From: Eubacterium sp.
Lineage (GTDB): Bacteria > Bacillota > Clostridia > Oscillospirales > Acutalibacteraceae
Length of the DNA: 64,000 bases
Assembly (NCBI GenBank): GCA_017463985.1
Contig: JAFUEH010000024.1
Location: 1-64,000, forward strand
Direction: 5' to 3'
The position numbers were made by a program, and so were the translations under genes. The notes beneath the pieces were generated by a model that saw only the letters and a program-made list of their open reading frames with translations, did no database searches and had not been told where the DNA came from. Shown in pieces: positions 1 through 8,174 of this stretch (its first letter is position 1; every line of letters begins with the position of its first letter).

Positions 1-140
1 AATAACCCCTTTAGGGGTATGCCAAAGAGGCAAATACATTAAGGCTTGAACAAAGTGAAAGCCCGCGCCTTGAGACGCGGGTTAGTAACAGGGCTTATAG
101 CCCTTGTGCAAACCACCCGTTTGACGGGTGGTTATGATTG
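1..140 (+). mobile_element. Right end of an IS200/IS605-type element with omega-RNA-like hairpins (partial)
   Basis: Four hairpins follow each other: ACCCC/GGGGT (5-9/14-18), CCCGCG/CGCGGG (62-67/76-81), GGGCT/AGCCC (91-95/99-103) and a perfect 9-bp stem AACCACCCG/CGGGTGGTT (111-119/125-133) with a TTTGA loop. A dense hairpin string ending in a strong terminal stem is how IS200/IS605 right ends, and the TnpB guide (omega) RNA that overlaps them, are built. No tnpB is visible because it would lie upstream of base 1. The type of element is inferred from architecture only; a plain structured 3' UTR is the alternative. Confidence 0.45.
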
Positions 141-150
141 AATTTAAGGA

Positions 151-179
151 TTGAATATTGCTTGATAATATGCTAATAT
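151..179 (+). promoter_or_regulatory. Promoter of the subtilisin-like protease gene
   Basis: TTGAAT (151-156), 17-bp spacer, TAATAT (174-179) preceded by TGC, an extended -10. Predicted start near 186, giving a leader of about 30 nt to the ATG at 217. It lies just outside the presumed IS right end. Confidence 0.6.
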
Positions 180-216
180 TATCTTGAATTATTCTGTTAG
201 TAAGGAGATGACGCGT

Positions 217-3200
217 ATGCGACTGAAAAAGCTGCTGCTCTGCGTTTTGTGCGCGGCGCTGACGGTATCTGCCTTTGCGCTGCCGCTGCGGTTAGCACCG
301 GATGGCGCGAACGCGGACAGCGACCGTGATTTTCATGACTTTGTGCACGCGCTTACCTCCATCTACCATGATTATGATACGGAGCTTGACAGCCGTGACC
401 TTGATAATCCTTATGCCTTGAACCGCCTGATGGTATGTGATTTTAACGGCGATACCTACGGCGCGGCAGATTATGCGTATGACAGTGAAAACGATTTTGC
501 TGTCTTGCAGTATAACAGTGAGGCTGAAACTGAGGCGGCGCTGGCTGCCATGCTGCAGGACGGCTTGACGGCAGAGCCGGATACAATTGCAGAGCTGGAT
601 GTTGACGGCAAATGCAATTTTGATGTAAATGCCAGCACGACGCTCGGTCTGCCGACCTTCTTTGATCACTATGATATGGCTGCTGACGACGTGATCGTTG
701 CGGTGCTCGATACCGGCGTCATGTATGACCACAACGCTATTACCGACCGGTTTTATTCGACCGGTGTCGATCTGAGCGCCGACCAAAATGATGATGCCTA
801 CTACGACACAACAGAGGAAACGAAGTATTATTCGCACGCTACCTTCGTGTCGGGTATTATCGCCAACAACACTGCCGACAGTGTAAAAATACAACCCTAT
901 AAGCTCGTTGCATTCGGCACTACGGCTGCCTCTGCTTCCGCGATCGTGGCCGGTATCAATGCGGCCGTTAAGGACGGGGCGTCAGTCATCAATATTTCGA
1001 TGCATACCGGTGGCGGTAGTACTGCGATTACGAAGGCGGTGGATAATGCTACGAATAAAGGCGTGTGCATCTGCGCTTCCGCCGGAAATAACAGCAAGGA
1101 GTGCGAGGAAATCTATCCTGCCTGTTCACCGAACGCGATCACTGTTTCCGCTACGGACGGTACGGCGCTGGCTTCCTTCTCTAACTACGGAGAGGTGATT
1201 GACTTTGCTGCGCCAGGTACGAACGTGATTTCTACCTGGGCCGGTCCTGACGGTAACACCTTTAAGCGCTGGAGCGGTACGTCTTTTTCAACGCCGTATA
1301 TCACAGCGGTGTGCGCCGATGTCAAAAGCATGAATAAGGATACCACCATGCCGGAGGTATATGATGTGTTGCGCGATTTTGCGGCCGATTACGGTGAAGC
1401 AGGCTTCGATACCTCGTTTGGTTACGGTGTGCCTGACCTCAGTGATATTCACTATACGGACGGCAATACCTATTCTTACCGTCTGCCGCAGGGCACGCTG
1501 ACGGTGACGGCCTGTCCTGATTATACAGCCGATACACAGCCGTGGCGCGCCTTTGCCGAAAAAATGGTTTCTGTCACTGTTGATGAATCCGTGACGGATA
1601 TCGGTAGTTACAGCTTTTATAATATGCTGCTGGCTACCTTCACCTTGCCGGCAGGGCTGAAAAATATCGGAGACTATGCCTTTTACCGCTGTGCGCAGCT
1701 GCCGGAATACACCTTCGATATCGAGGTGGAAAGCGTCGGCTACAAGGCCTTTGGCGGCATTGAGGATTTTTCCGTCAGCGGTTATCGAAATACCGCGGCG
1801 GAGGCTTATGCTGTTGCGGAGGATATCCCGTTTACGGTGCTTGGCTGTAAGCATAACTATATTTATGAGGTCTTTGACCCGACCGCAACGGAGGAGGGCT
1901 ATACGCTCTATACCTGTACTGTTTGCGGCGATTCCTACCGCGGCGCCTATATTGAGCCGATCGTGCTGGAGAGCGGCAGCTGCGGCGAGCAGCTGACGTA
2001 TACCGTCTATGATACCGGTAAGCTGGTCATATCCGGAACGGGCGCGATGTACGATTATTATGAGCGAGAGGCTCCCTGGTTCTGCCTGCGGGATCAAATT
2101 CAGATTTTAGAGCTTCGCAGCGATGTCACGGCGATCTCACCGTTCGCCTTCTACGGCTGTAATAAGCTGGCGAAGATCCGTTGCTATTCGGATAATCCGT
2201 ATCTGTATACGGACGGCACCGGCTTGTTCGACAGCAGTACAGATGAGCTGCTGCTGGTAGCGGCGCACGGAAAATATGTCATTCCGGAAAATGCGGCGGC
2301 GGTCAGCGCACCGGCGTTTATCGCGGCCGGCAATTTTGCGCTGGAGCCGAGCAGCCGCTTCCGTGTGAAGGACGGCATCCTGTATGACACCGCCGGTAAT
2401 TTGATCTGTGCATTGCCTTCCTATGCGGCGGAAACGCTGGAGCCGGAAGCAAATGTGACCGTGAAGCAGTATGCCTTTATGTATACGCAATATCCGAAAA
2501 TTTTAGATACTAATCTGCTGCGCATTGTGTTTGAACCGTATTCGATCGGTTATTACTACGACGGTGCTATGCGTAAAACAGCGCTATCCTTTAAGGCGTT
2601 TGCCGAATCTACCGCCTACCGTTATGCGGAGGAAAACGGCTTTGAGGTGGATGGCGCGGACATCGGTCAGTGCGGCGACGACATCACTTGGCGTTATGAC
2701 GCTGACGCACAGTCGCTGACCTTTACCGGCAGCGGTGATATGTATGATTACCATTCCGTTGATGAGCTGCCGTGGAGCGATTATTTACCAACGCTGAAAA
2801 CGGTAGTGATTGGCGACGCCGTTCATGCTGTATCAGATTATGCCTTCTGCGGCGCCAAGACGCTGACGTCCCTGACGATGCCGCTGTCCCTGCAAGCGCC
2901 GCAGGTGCCGGATACCTGGGATGGCTGTACGGCGCTGAAAACGGTGAACCTGACCTACGGCACCGGCACTATGGACGATTATACCGATGAGGGAAATCCT
3001 GATGTGTACAAATACACGCCGTGGTACCTTAGCCGTTCAAAGATCACTTCCTTTACGCTTGATCCAAATGTAAAATATATCGGCGCAGAGGCCTTCCGTA
3101 ACTGCTTGGCGATCAAGTCGATCACCCTGAACAGCATTGAGGAGATCGGCGCAGAGGCATTTATCAATTGCAGCAGTTTGAAGAGCGTTACGATTACTAA

Positions 3201-3840
3201 TAAAAGCTGTGTGCTGCCGGATTATTGTCTCGTCAGCCATAACGGTGTTACGTACGGACCCTATCCAAAGGCTGTGATCTATGCTTACGACGATTCGGAC
3301 GCACACGATTATGCCCTGCATATCGGCGCCAAGTTTGAATCGCTGGGCTGCGGTCATTCACGCGGATGGGAGGTCGTCAGCGAAATCGTGGAGGACAGCG
3401 GCATGATCACCGTCACAACACGCTGCGCAGACTGCGGCACAGAGGAGGTCTTTACGACTGCCTGTAACTTCATGCTGCTGCTGCAAACCACGACCGGTCT
3501 GCCGATTGCCGACGCCGCTGTGCGATTAGATGCATACACCCTTGGCGTGACGGACAGCGACGGCTGCCTGTGTGCTTATGTTCCTTGCGGGACAGAATAT
3601 GTACTGGCTGTGTCGCAGTATGAAACGGAAATTTTCGCCGCATCAGTTTGCTTTGAGGGCGATGATATTGAAAGTACCGTCACTGTTCGGTATGCAGATT
3701 TTGTGAACGACGGTGTGATCAACGCCAAGGATTACGCTTATGCACTGCGCCACGGAGGCGGCGACGCTTCACTGTTTGATTACGGCGTTGTTACTGCCGG
3801 TGACAGCCGGCTGCAATGGCAGGAAAGGGCAGGGGAATAA
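217..3840 (+). CDS. Secreted S8 (subtilisin-like) serine protease with BspA-type leucine-rich repeats and a dockerin-like tail
   Basis: Predicted 1207-aa exported protease. The start is ATG 217 because AAGGAG (202-207) is 9 nt upstream; the in-frame TTG 184 and ATG 208 fit the ribosome site badly. Signal peptide at about residues 1-30. The S8 domain shows the catalytic triad: Asp165 in VLDTGV, His207 in SHATFVSG (canonical HGTHVAG) and Ser356 in SGTSFSTP. After about residue 430 come several LRR_5/BspA-type repeats (for example IGDYAFYRC, IGAEAFRNC, IGAEAFINC) and Cys/His modules of the type CxHxY...YTCTVCG. The end carries one dockerin-like half repeat, NDGVINAKDY; cellulosomal dockerins have two, so cohesin binding is doubtful. 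No LPXTG anchor. Likely degrades or binds host or dietary protein outside the cell. Confidence 0.85.
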   Translation: MRLKKLLLCVLCAALTVSAFALPLRLAPDGANADSDRDFHDFVHALTSIYHDYDTELDSRDLDNPYALNRLMVCDFNGDTYGAADYAYDSENDFAVLQYNSEAETEAALAAMLQDGLTAEPDTIAELDVDGKCNFDVNASTTLGLPTFFDHYDMAADDVIVAVLDTGVMYDHNAITDRFYSTGVDLSADQNDDAYYDTTEETKYYSHATFVSGIIANNTADSVKIQPYKLVAFGTTAASASAIVAGINAAVKDGASVINISMHTGGGSTAITKAVDNATNKGVCICASAGNNSKECEEIYPACSPNAITVSATDGTALASFSNYGEVIDFAAPGTNVISTWAGPDGNTFKRWSGTSFSTPYITAVCADVKSMNKDTTMPEVYDVLRDFAADYGEAGFDTSFGYGVPDLSDIHYTDGNTYSYRLPQGTLTVTACPDYTADTQPWRAFAEKMVSVTVDESVTDIGSYSFYNMLLATFTLPAGLKNIGDYAFYRCAQLPEYTFDIEVESVGYKAFGGIEDFSVSGYRNTAAEAYAVAEDIPFTVLGCKHNYIYEVFDPTATEEGYTLYTCTVCGDSYRGAYIEPIVLESGSCGEQLTYTVYDTGKLVISGTGAMYDYYEREAPWFCLRDQIQILELRSDVTAISPFAFYGCNKLAKIRCYSDNPYLYTDGTGLFDSSTDELLLVAAHGKYVIPENAAAVSAPAFIAAGNFALEPSSRFRVKDGILYDTAGNLICALPSYAAETLEPEANVTVKQYAFMYTQYPKILDTNLLRIVFEPYSIGYYYDGAMRKTALSFKAFAESTAYRYAEENGFEVDGADIGQCGDDITWRYDADAQSLTFTGSGDMYDYHSVDELPWSDYLPTLKTVVIGDAVHAVSDYAFCGAKTLTSLTMPLSLQAPQVPDTWDGCTALKTVNLTYGTGTMDDYTDEGNPDVYKYTPWYLSRSKITSFTLDPNVKYIGAEAFRNCLAIKSITLNSIEEIGAEAFINCSSLKSVTITNKSCVLPDYCLVSHNGVTYGPYPKAVIYAYDDSDAHDYALHIGAKFESLGCGHSRGWEVVSEIVEDSGMITVTTRCADCGTEEVFTTACNFMLLLQTTTGLPIADAAVRLDAYTLGVTDSDGCLCAYVPCGTEYVLAVSQYETEIFAASVCFEGDDIESTVTVRYADFVNDGVINAKDYAYALRHGGGDASLFDYGVVTAGDSRLQWQERAGE

Positions 3841-3841
3841 G

Positions 3842-4303
3842 ATGAAAACACGCATTGTTGTCAGTGCCTGCCTCCTCGGTGAATGTTGTAAATATAACGG
3901 CTCTCATAACCGTAACGAGGCGGTGCTGGCGCTGCAAAAGCAGTTTGAAATCATTCCGGTTTGTCCGGAATGCTTCGGCGGACTGCCGATTCCGCGCGTC
4001 CCGAGCGAACGCCGTGACGGACGCGTCTTTTCTAAGGATGGGGAGGATGTGACGGCGGCTTTTTTGGAGGGAGCGGAACAGACGCTCTATATTGCGCAGG
4101 AGCATAACTGTCCGGCAGCGGTGCTGAAGGAGCGTTCGCCCTCCTGCGGCTGCGGCGTCATCTATGACGGCAGCTTTACCGGCGCACTGACGGAGGGCAA
4201 CGGTGTTACAACCGATCTGCTGCTGCAAAACGCCATTGCAGTATTCGGTGAAAGCCAGCTCCAAAAATTGATCAATTTATACTTTTTTGACGAGAATGCT
4301 TGA
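3842..4303 (+). CDS. DUF523 family protein
   Basis: 153-aa cytosolic protein. It starts 1 nt after the protease stop, with GGGGA about 7 nt upstream, so the two are probably co-transcribed. Family-typical cysteine motifs are visible: VSACLLGECCKYNG at the start, VCPECFGGLPIPR near residue 40 and SPSCGCG near residue 100. Length and motif order match DUF523 (YbbK-like) proteins, whose biochemical role is not established; the conserved cysteines suggest metal binding. The first 34 codons of the longer open frame from 3740 overlap the protease and lack a ribosome site, so they were not used. Confidence 0.85.
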   Translation: MKTRIVVSACLLGECCKYNGSHNRNEAVLALQKQFEIIPVCPECFGGLPIPRVPSERRDGRVFSKDGEDVTAAFLEGAEQTLYIAQEHNCPAAVLKERSPSCGCGVIYDGSFTGALTEGNGVTTDLLLQNAIAVFGESQLQKLINLYFFDENA

Positions 4304-4310
4304 TTTGTTG

Positions 4311-4339
4311 TTGACAAGTGGCAAGCAATTATTTAAAAT
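4311..4339 (+). promoter_or_regulatory. Promoter of lipoprotein gene
   Basis: Perfect -35 TTGACA (4311-4316), 17-bp spacer, TAAAAT (4334-4339), 31 nt before the ATG at 4370. Confidence 0.65.
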
Positions 4340-4369
4340 AAAATCAAATTCATTGACGAGGTGTTATTT

Positions 4370-4885
4370 ATGAAAAAGTTATTAGCGATTTTACTTTCAC
4401 TGTGCCTGGTGGCTACGGTATTTGCCGCTTGCTCCAAGCAAGATGACGCGGATCACGGCAATGAGCCCGGCGATGACGTCAGCGCATCTGTGTTGACAAC
4501 TGACGAGGCTGTGATTACGGAAGCGGATGCGATTCGTTATGTTCAGTCCTACACGGCAGAGGAGCTTTCTCTGTCAGCCGAGGATTACGAAGCCTGTTCC
4601 TTCATGGTGAATCAGTCCGGCGTAGAGATTGACGGCGACTATTATATCAAGGTGATCGCTGCGATTACGGTACCGCATACCAACGAGGACGGAACGGAAA
4701 GCTATACGTTCGATAACAAGGGCGAGTACTATATCCGTTATGACGGCAAGCAGATTCTGAAGAAGGATATGACCAGCGCTGAGCCAAAGTATGACGAGCT
4801 GGAGGTTAAAGAGGTTCCGGAGACTACGGAGTCTACGGAGACCACAGCGGCTGCTGAGGAAGAAGCAACGGATGTCACCGAATAA
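4370..4885 (+). CDS. Small acidic lipoprotein of unknown function
   Basis: 171 aa. ATG 4370 is preceded by GACGAGGTG at good distance; GTG 4361 is inside that ribosome site and was rejected. Signal peptide type II with lipobox VFAAC, lipidated Cys21. The mature protein is acidic, with a central region that could fold as a small beta-rich domain (residues about 45-140) and a C-terminal Thr/Glu-rich linker-like tail. No recognised domain. It has its own promoter and lies 15 nt ahead of the alpha/beta hydrolase, so the two probably form an operon. Confidence 0.75.
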   Translation: MKKLLAILLSLCLVATVFAACSKQDDADHGNEPGDDVSASVLTTDEAVITEADAIRYVQSYTAEELSLSAEDYEACSFMVNQSGVEIDGDYYIKVIAAITVPHTNEDGTESYTFDNKGEYYIRYDGKQILKKDMTSAEPKYDELEVKEVPETTESTETTAAAEEEATDVTE

Positions 4886-4900
4886 GAGGCACGTATAACC

Positions 4901-5848
4901 ATGAAAAAAAAGGGATTACTGATTGCAGGTATTGCGACGGCTGCGCTAGCCGGCATTGCTTTTCATTCCTATCTGGACGTGATGTATAAAGAAACGATCC
5001 CAAAGGGTCCTTTTAAGCGCCTGCAGGAAAAGCTGGACAACGGCGATATGGAGCCGCTCCATCAATATACCATTAAGAGCAACGAGTGGAACGATCAGCA
5101 GCCGTTTGAGCATATTGAGCTGATCAACCGTCGCAATCAAAAGCTGATGGGTTACTATCTGCCGGCGGACGGCGATAGCAAGGTGTTTGCGGTGTTTGCA
5201 CACGGTTACCGTGCGAATCATCGCGGCGATCCGGCCAACTTTGTGAAGTATTACCATGAAAAAGGATACCATTTCTTCTGCTGCGATCATACGGCGGCAG
5301 GGGAAAGTGAAGGCGATTTTGTTGGCTTTGACTACTACGAAGCACAGGATATGCTCTTTTGGATCGAGTACCTTGTGGCGCGTTTCGGTAAGGATATTAA
5401 AATCATTCTGCACGGCGTTTCCATGGGCGGCGCGACTGTCTGCAAGATGGCTTCTTCTGTGCCGGAACAGGTACGCCTGATCGTGGCTGACTGCCCCTAT
5501 ACCGGCGCAAAGGATGAATTTATCAGCGTGGCAAACAGTGTGGGCATTACCAAAACCGCACCGGCGATTTTCGGTGCGATGAACTGGCTCAACAAACGCA
5601 TGGCCGGCTATGATCTTTGCGATACCGACGTGCGCGAAAGCGTTGCAAATGCCAAAGCGCCTATGCTTTTTGTTCACGGCGGCAGCGATGATTTCGTGCC
5701 GACGTATATGGGCTGGGAGCTGTTTACGCGCTGCGGCAGTGAAAAGGACATTTTGATCATCCCCGCTGCTAAGCACGCTGATTCCATCGTATGGGGAACC
5801 GATCGCTATCTGGCAAAGCTGGACGAATTTATTGCGAAACATCTATAA
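4901..5848 (+). CDS. Membrane-anchored alpha/beta hydrolase
   Basis: 315 aa with an N-terminal hydrophobic segment (about residues 5-22) that could be a signal anchor, then an alpha/beta hydrolase fold. Catalytic residues: nucleophile Ser174 in GVSMGG, Asp263/264 in HGGSDDFVP and His292 in AKHADS. An oxyanion-side HG motif is seen in FAHGYRANH. Overall it resembles YqkD/BEM46-like hydrolases of the serine aminopeptidase S33 group; substrate unknown. The ribosome site is weak (AGAGG about 12 nt upstream). Co-transcribed with the lipoprotein upstream and ended by the bidirectional hairpin at 5864. Confidence 0.85.
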   Translation: MKKKGLLIAGIATAALAGIAFHSYLDVMYKETIPKGPFKRLQEKLDNGDMEPLHQYTIKSNEWNDQQPFEHIELINRRNQKLMGYYLPADGDSKVFAVFAHGYRANHRGDPANFVKYYHEKGYHFFCCDHTAAGESEGDFVGFDYYEAQDMLFWIEYLVARFGKDIKIILHGVSMGGATVCKMASSVPEQVRLIVADCPYTGAKDEFISVANSVGITKTAPAIFGAMNWLNKRMAGYDLCDTDVRESVANAKAPMLFVHGGSDDFVPTYMGWELFTRCGSEKDILIIPAAKHADSIVWGTDRYLAKLDEFIAKHL

Positions 5849-5863
5849 TCATTACAAAATCAA

Positions 5864-5899
5864 AGACGGAGCAGTTATGATACTGCTCCGTCTTGTTTT
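5864..5899. terminator. Bidirectional terminator between convergent genes
   Basis: 12-bp perfect stem AGACGGAGCAGT/ACTGCTCCGTCT (5864-5875/5882-5893), 6-nt loop, followed by TTGTTTT. On the minus strand the stem encodes the last codons of the PH-like protein. Confidence 0.75.
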
Positions 5900-6345
5900 A
5901 TGCGTTCCTGCAGCATAAGGTCAATTTGCCTCAGCTTTTTCTTGGTGGTAGCGCCAAGCTCTACGGTAACGGTACTGCAGTCAGTTAAGTGCAGGATGAC
6001 GCTCGAATAACGTTCTGTATAAGTTTTTTTAAGACTGACGCGGCTGTCCTTATATACCTCGGCTGAATTCACCTCGTTATAACGGAAGCAATTGTTGCCG
6101 TCGAGCGCCGTGAAGGTAACGGCGTCTTGTTCAAACAGCACGCCGCTTTGCCACACGTTGTGCGTCGCGCGTACAGCGATCACGATGTCAACCAGCATCA
6201 TCAGCATGAACGCTGCGGTGAAAAAGGTGCGTTCGCGCCATAAGGCGACAGCTGCCAGCCCGCAGAAGAACAGCGATACCGCGTCAAATACGGCTATGAT
6301 CGCCAAACTCAGCGGCGGAACGGTCCTGATAAACTTATCTTCCAT
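5875..6345 (-). CDS. Two-TM membrane protein with PH-like C-terminal domain
   Basis: 156 aa. Two predicted membrane segments (about residues 13-35 and 41-62) are followed by a soluble beta-rich region of about 90 residues, an arrangement like bacterial PH-domain (YcxB/YdbT-like) membrane proteins; no exact family was recognised. AAGAGG lies 8 nt before the start. Its first 11 nt overlap the end of the pseudouridine synthase gene, so the two are translationally coupled. The stop codon lies inside the terminator stem. Confidence 0.7.
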   Translation of the reverse strand: MEDKFIRTVPPLSLAIIAVFDAVSLFFCGLAAVALWRERTFFTAAFMLMMLVDIVIAVRATHNVWQSGVLFEQDAVTFTALDGNNCFRYNEVNSAEVYKDSRVSLKKTYTERYSSVILHLTDCSTVTVELGATTKKKLRQIDLMLQERIKQDGAVS

Positions 6346-7279
6346 GATAAAACCTCTTTGTTACCGGACAGTCCTTGATCTCAAATTCACGACCGTTCAG
6401 GTAGTTCAGGCTGCCGGCGTCAGTAGTGAAGGAAAAGCGGAGCTTGTAGGCGTAAAGCTCCTGCCGGAACCGTCCGTGTTTGCTGCCGTATTTGCCGTCA
6501 CCGACCAGCGGATGGCCGATCGAGGCAAGATGTGCTCTGATCTGATGCGTTCGACCTGTCAGCAGCTTGATTTCCAACAGGGAGCACCCATTTCGGTAGT
6601 CTAATACACGGTAGGCGGTCTTAATGACCTTGGCGCCGTCGCTTGGCGTCTTGGATACGGTGACCGTATTCCTGCTTTCGTCTTTGGTCAAATACCCCTC
6701 CAGCGTGTCGCTGTCCTTTTCAAAGCGCCCTTCGGCTGCGGTCAGATAGTATTTATCCAGTTCGCGGTGCTTCATTTTTTCGTCTAATATTTTCAGCGCT
6801 TCATAGTTCTTGGCAGCGATGATGATCCCGCCGGTGTTGCGGTCGATCCGATTGACGAGCGCCGGTGCAAAGCTGTTTTCCGCCTCCGGCTGCCAAGCTC
6901 CTTTTTCGTAAAGATAGCGCTTGATCGAGGAAAGCAGGGTGTTGACATATTCCTTTCCGTCAGGGTGGCAAAGCTGTCCCTGCGGTTTATCGATCAGCAG
7001 CACGTTATCGTCCTCGTAAATGATGTTGAGCACTGTCGGTGCCTGTAAAAAGTCGTAATGCACCTGACGCTCCTGCAGCAGATCGTCGTTCAGATACAGC
7101 TCAATCACATCGCCCTCGTTGACGGTTTGCTCCGGCGTACAGCGCTTTCGGTTCACCTTGATATTCTTTTTTCGGATTTGTTTATACATCATGGATTTCG
7201 GCAGGCTGTCAAAGCTCTTTTGCAGTAGCTTGTCAAGCCGCTGGCCGGAATCGTTTGATGTGACGGTAATTCTTTTCAT
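6335..7279 (-). CDS. RluA-family rRNA/tRNA pseudouridine synthase
   Basis: 314 aa; converts specific uridines in structured RNA to pseudouridine. The N-terminal S4-type RNA-binding segment begins at residue 2-3 ([15 protein letters not shown]), which fixes the start at 7279. The catalytic motif is [11 protein letters not shown], with the family Asp in RxDxxTxG. A later motif, [13 protein letters not shown], is typical of RluA/RluC/RluD. No Shine-Dalgarno sequence is present: the start codon sits exactly where transcription should begin from a perfect promoter (see 7286-7314). The frame stays open for 71 codons upstream, but that part covers the promoter and has no family similarity. Confidence 0.9.
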   Translation of the reverse strand: MKRITVTSNDSGQRLDKLLQKSFDSLPKSMMYKQIRKKNIKVNRKRCTPEQTVNEGDVIELYLNDDLLQERQVHYDFLQAPTVLNIIYEDDNVLLIDKPQGQLCHPDGKEYVNTLLSSIKRYLYEKGAWQPEAENSFAPALVNRIDRNTGGIIIAAKNYEALKILDEKMKHRELDKYYLTAAEGRFEKDSDTLEGYLTKDESRNTVTVSKTPSDGAKVIKTAYRVLDYRNGCSLLEIKLLTGRTHQIRAHLASIGHPLVGDGKYGSKHGRFRQELYAYKLRFSFTTDAGSLNYLNGREFEIKDCPVTKRFYHGR

Positions 7280-7285
7280 AGTGCT

Positions 7286-7314
7286 ATTATAGAATATCCG
7301 TAAACGGTTGTCAA
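7286..7314 (-). promoter_or_regulatory. Perfect consensus promoter producing a leaderless mRNA
   Basis: On the minus strand TTGACA (7314-7309), exactly 17 bp, TATAAT (7291-7286), then 6 nt and ATG at 7279. The predicted +1 is the A of the start codon. Confidence 0.8.
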
Positions 7315-7380
7315 AATATATTCTATGATATTTATTACAATACAATGACAAAAAATTGTCTATTTGTAACCATAATTTAA

Positions 7381-7409
7381 TTGAGTTGATCGGCGCCATT
7401 TGATATGAT
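7381..7409 (+). promoter_or_regulatory. upp promoter
   Basis: TTGAGT (7381-7386), 17-bp spacer, TATGAT (7404-7409) with TGA extended -10. Predicted start near 7416, 32 nt before the upp ATG. It diverges from the pseudouridine synthase promoter. Confidence 0.65.
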
Positions 7410-7447
7410 TGTAAAGATAAAAAAACTTTATCGAAGGAGATAAAAAT

Positions 7448-8080
7448 ATGGAGAGAAGAGTCGTTATTTTTGATCATCCGCTGATTCAGCATAAGCTCAG
7501 CATCCTTCGCAATATCGAAACCAGCACAAAAGATTTCCGTGACCTGGTGGACGAAATTGCTATGCTGATGATGTTTGAAGCAACGCGTGACCTTCCGACT
7601 GAGGACATCAAGGTGGAAACACCTTGCGGTATTGCTGACTGTAAGCAGATCGCCGGCAGAAAGATGGCCTTTGTGCCGATTCTCCGTGCCGGTCTTGGCA
7701 TGGTTGACGGCTGCTTAAAGCTCGTTCCTGCTGCCCGTGTCGGCCATATTGGCCTTTACAGGGATGAGGAAACGCTGAAGCCGGTTGAATATTATTGCAA
7801 GCTTCCTAAGGATATTGAGGAAAGAGACGTATATGTTGTTGACCCGATGCTCGCTACCGGTGGCTCTGCGATCGACGCTATCTCCCAAATCAAGCTCAGA
7901 AATCCCAGAAAGATCGTATTCATGTGCCTGATTGCTGCTCCGGAAGGTCTTGAAGCCTTGGAGAAGGCGCATCCCGACGTTGATATTTATTGCGCCGGTA
8001 TGGATAAATATCTGAACGAAAACGGTTATATTGTTCCCGGCCTTGGTGACGCCGGCGACAGAATTTTCGGTACCAAATAA
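7448..8080 (+). CDS. upp: Uracil phosphoribosyltransferase
   Basis: 210 aa, the usual length. Makes UMP from uracil and PRPP in pyrimidine salvage. The PRPP-binding loop is DPMLATGGS (residues 132-140). Other family blocks are the N-terminal [10 protein letters not shown], the central ILRAGLGM and the C-terminal uracil-binding [16 protein letters not shown]. Ribosome site AAGGAGA at good spacing. The next gene is the uracil permease, so uptake and salvage of uracil are encoded together, although a hairpin lies between them. Confidence 0.97.
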   Translation: MERRVVIFDHPLIQHKLSILRNIETSTKDFRDLVDEIAMLMMFEATRDLPTEDIKVETPCGIADCKQIAGRKMAFVPILRAGLGMVDGCLKLVPAARVGHIGLYRDEETLKPVEYYCKLPKDIEERDVYVVDPMLATGGSAIDAISQIKLRNPRKIVFMCLIAAPEGLEALEKAHPDVDIYCAGMDKYLNENGYIVPGLGDAGDRIFGTK

Positions 8081-8091
8081 AACAGAGAATA

Positions 8092-8138
8092 GAGAATGGA
8101 AAATTTTCGGATTTTCCATTCTCCGTTCTCCGTTTTTT
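8092..8138 (+). terminator. Terminator or attenuator hairpin between upp and the uracil permease
   Basis: 13-bp stem GAGAATGGAAAAT/ATTTTCCATTCTC (8092-8104/8111-8123) with a 6-nt loop, then a T-run at 8133-8138. The permease start follows 36 nt later, and no separate promoter with good spacing was found, so partial read-through is likely. Confidence 0.6.
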
Positions 8139-8174
8139 GTATAAATTATTCAATTTAATTGAGGAGGAAAATCA

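Noticed and set aside
292..894. Minus-strand open frame inside the protease gene
   Set aside because: The plus-strand frame has signal peptide, catalytic triad and ribosome site; the opposite frame has no ribosome site and no recognisable protein.
8092..8174. PyrR-type attenuator between upp and the uracil permease
   Set aside because: No PyrR binding loop consensus or competing antiterminator stem was found; only the simple hairpin is supported.
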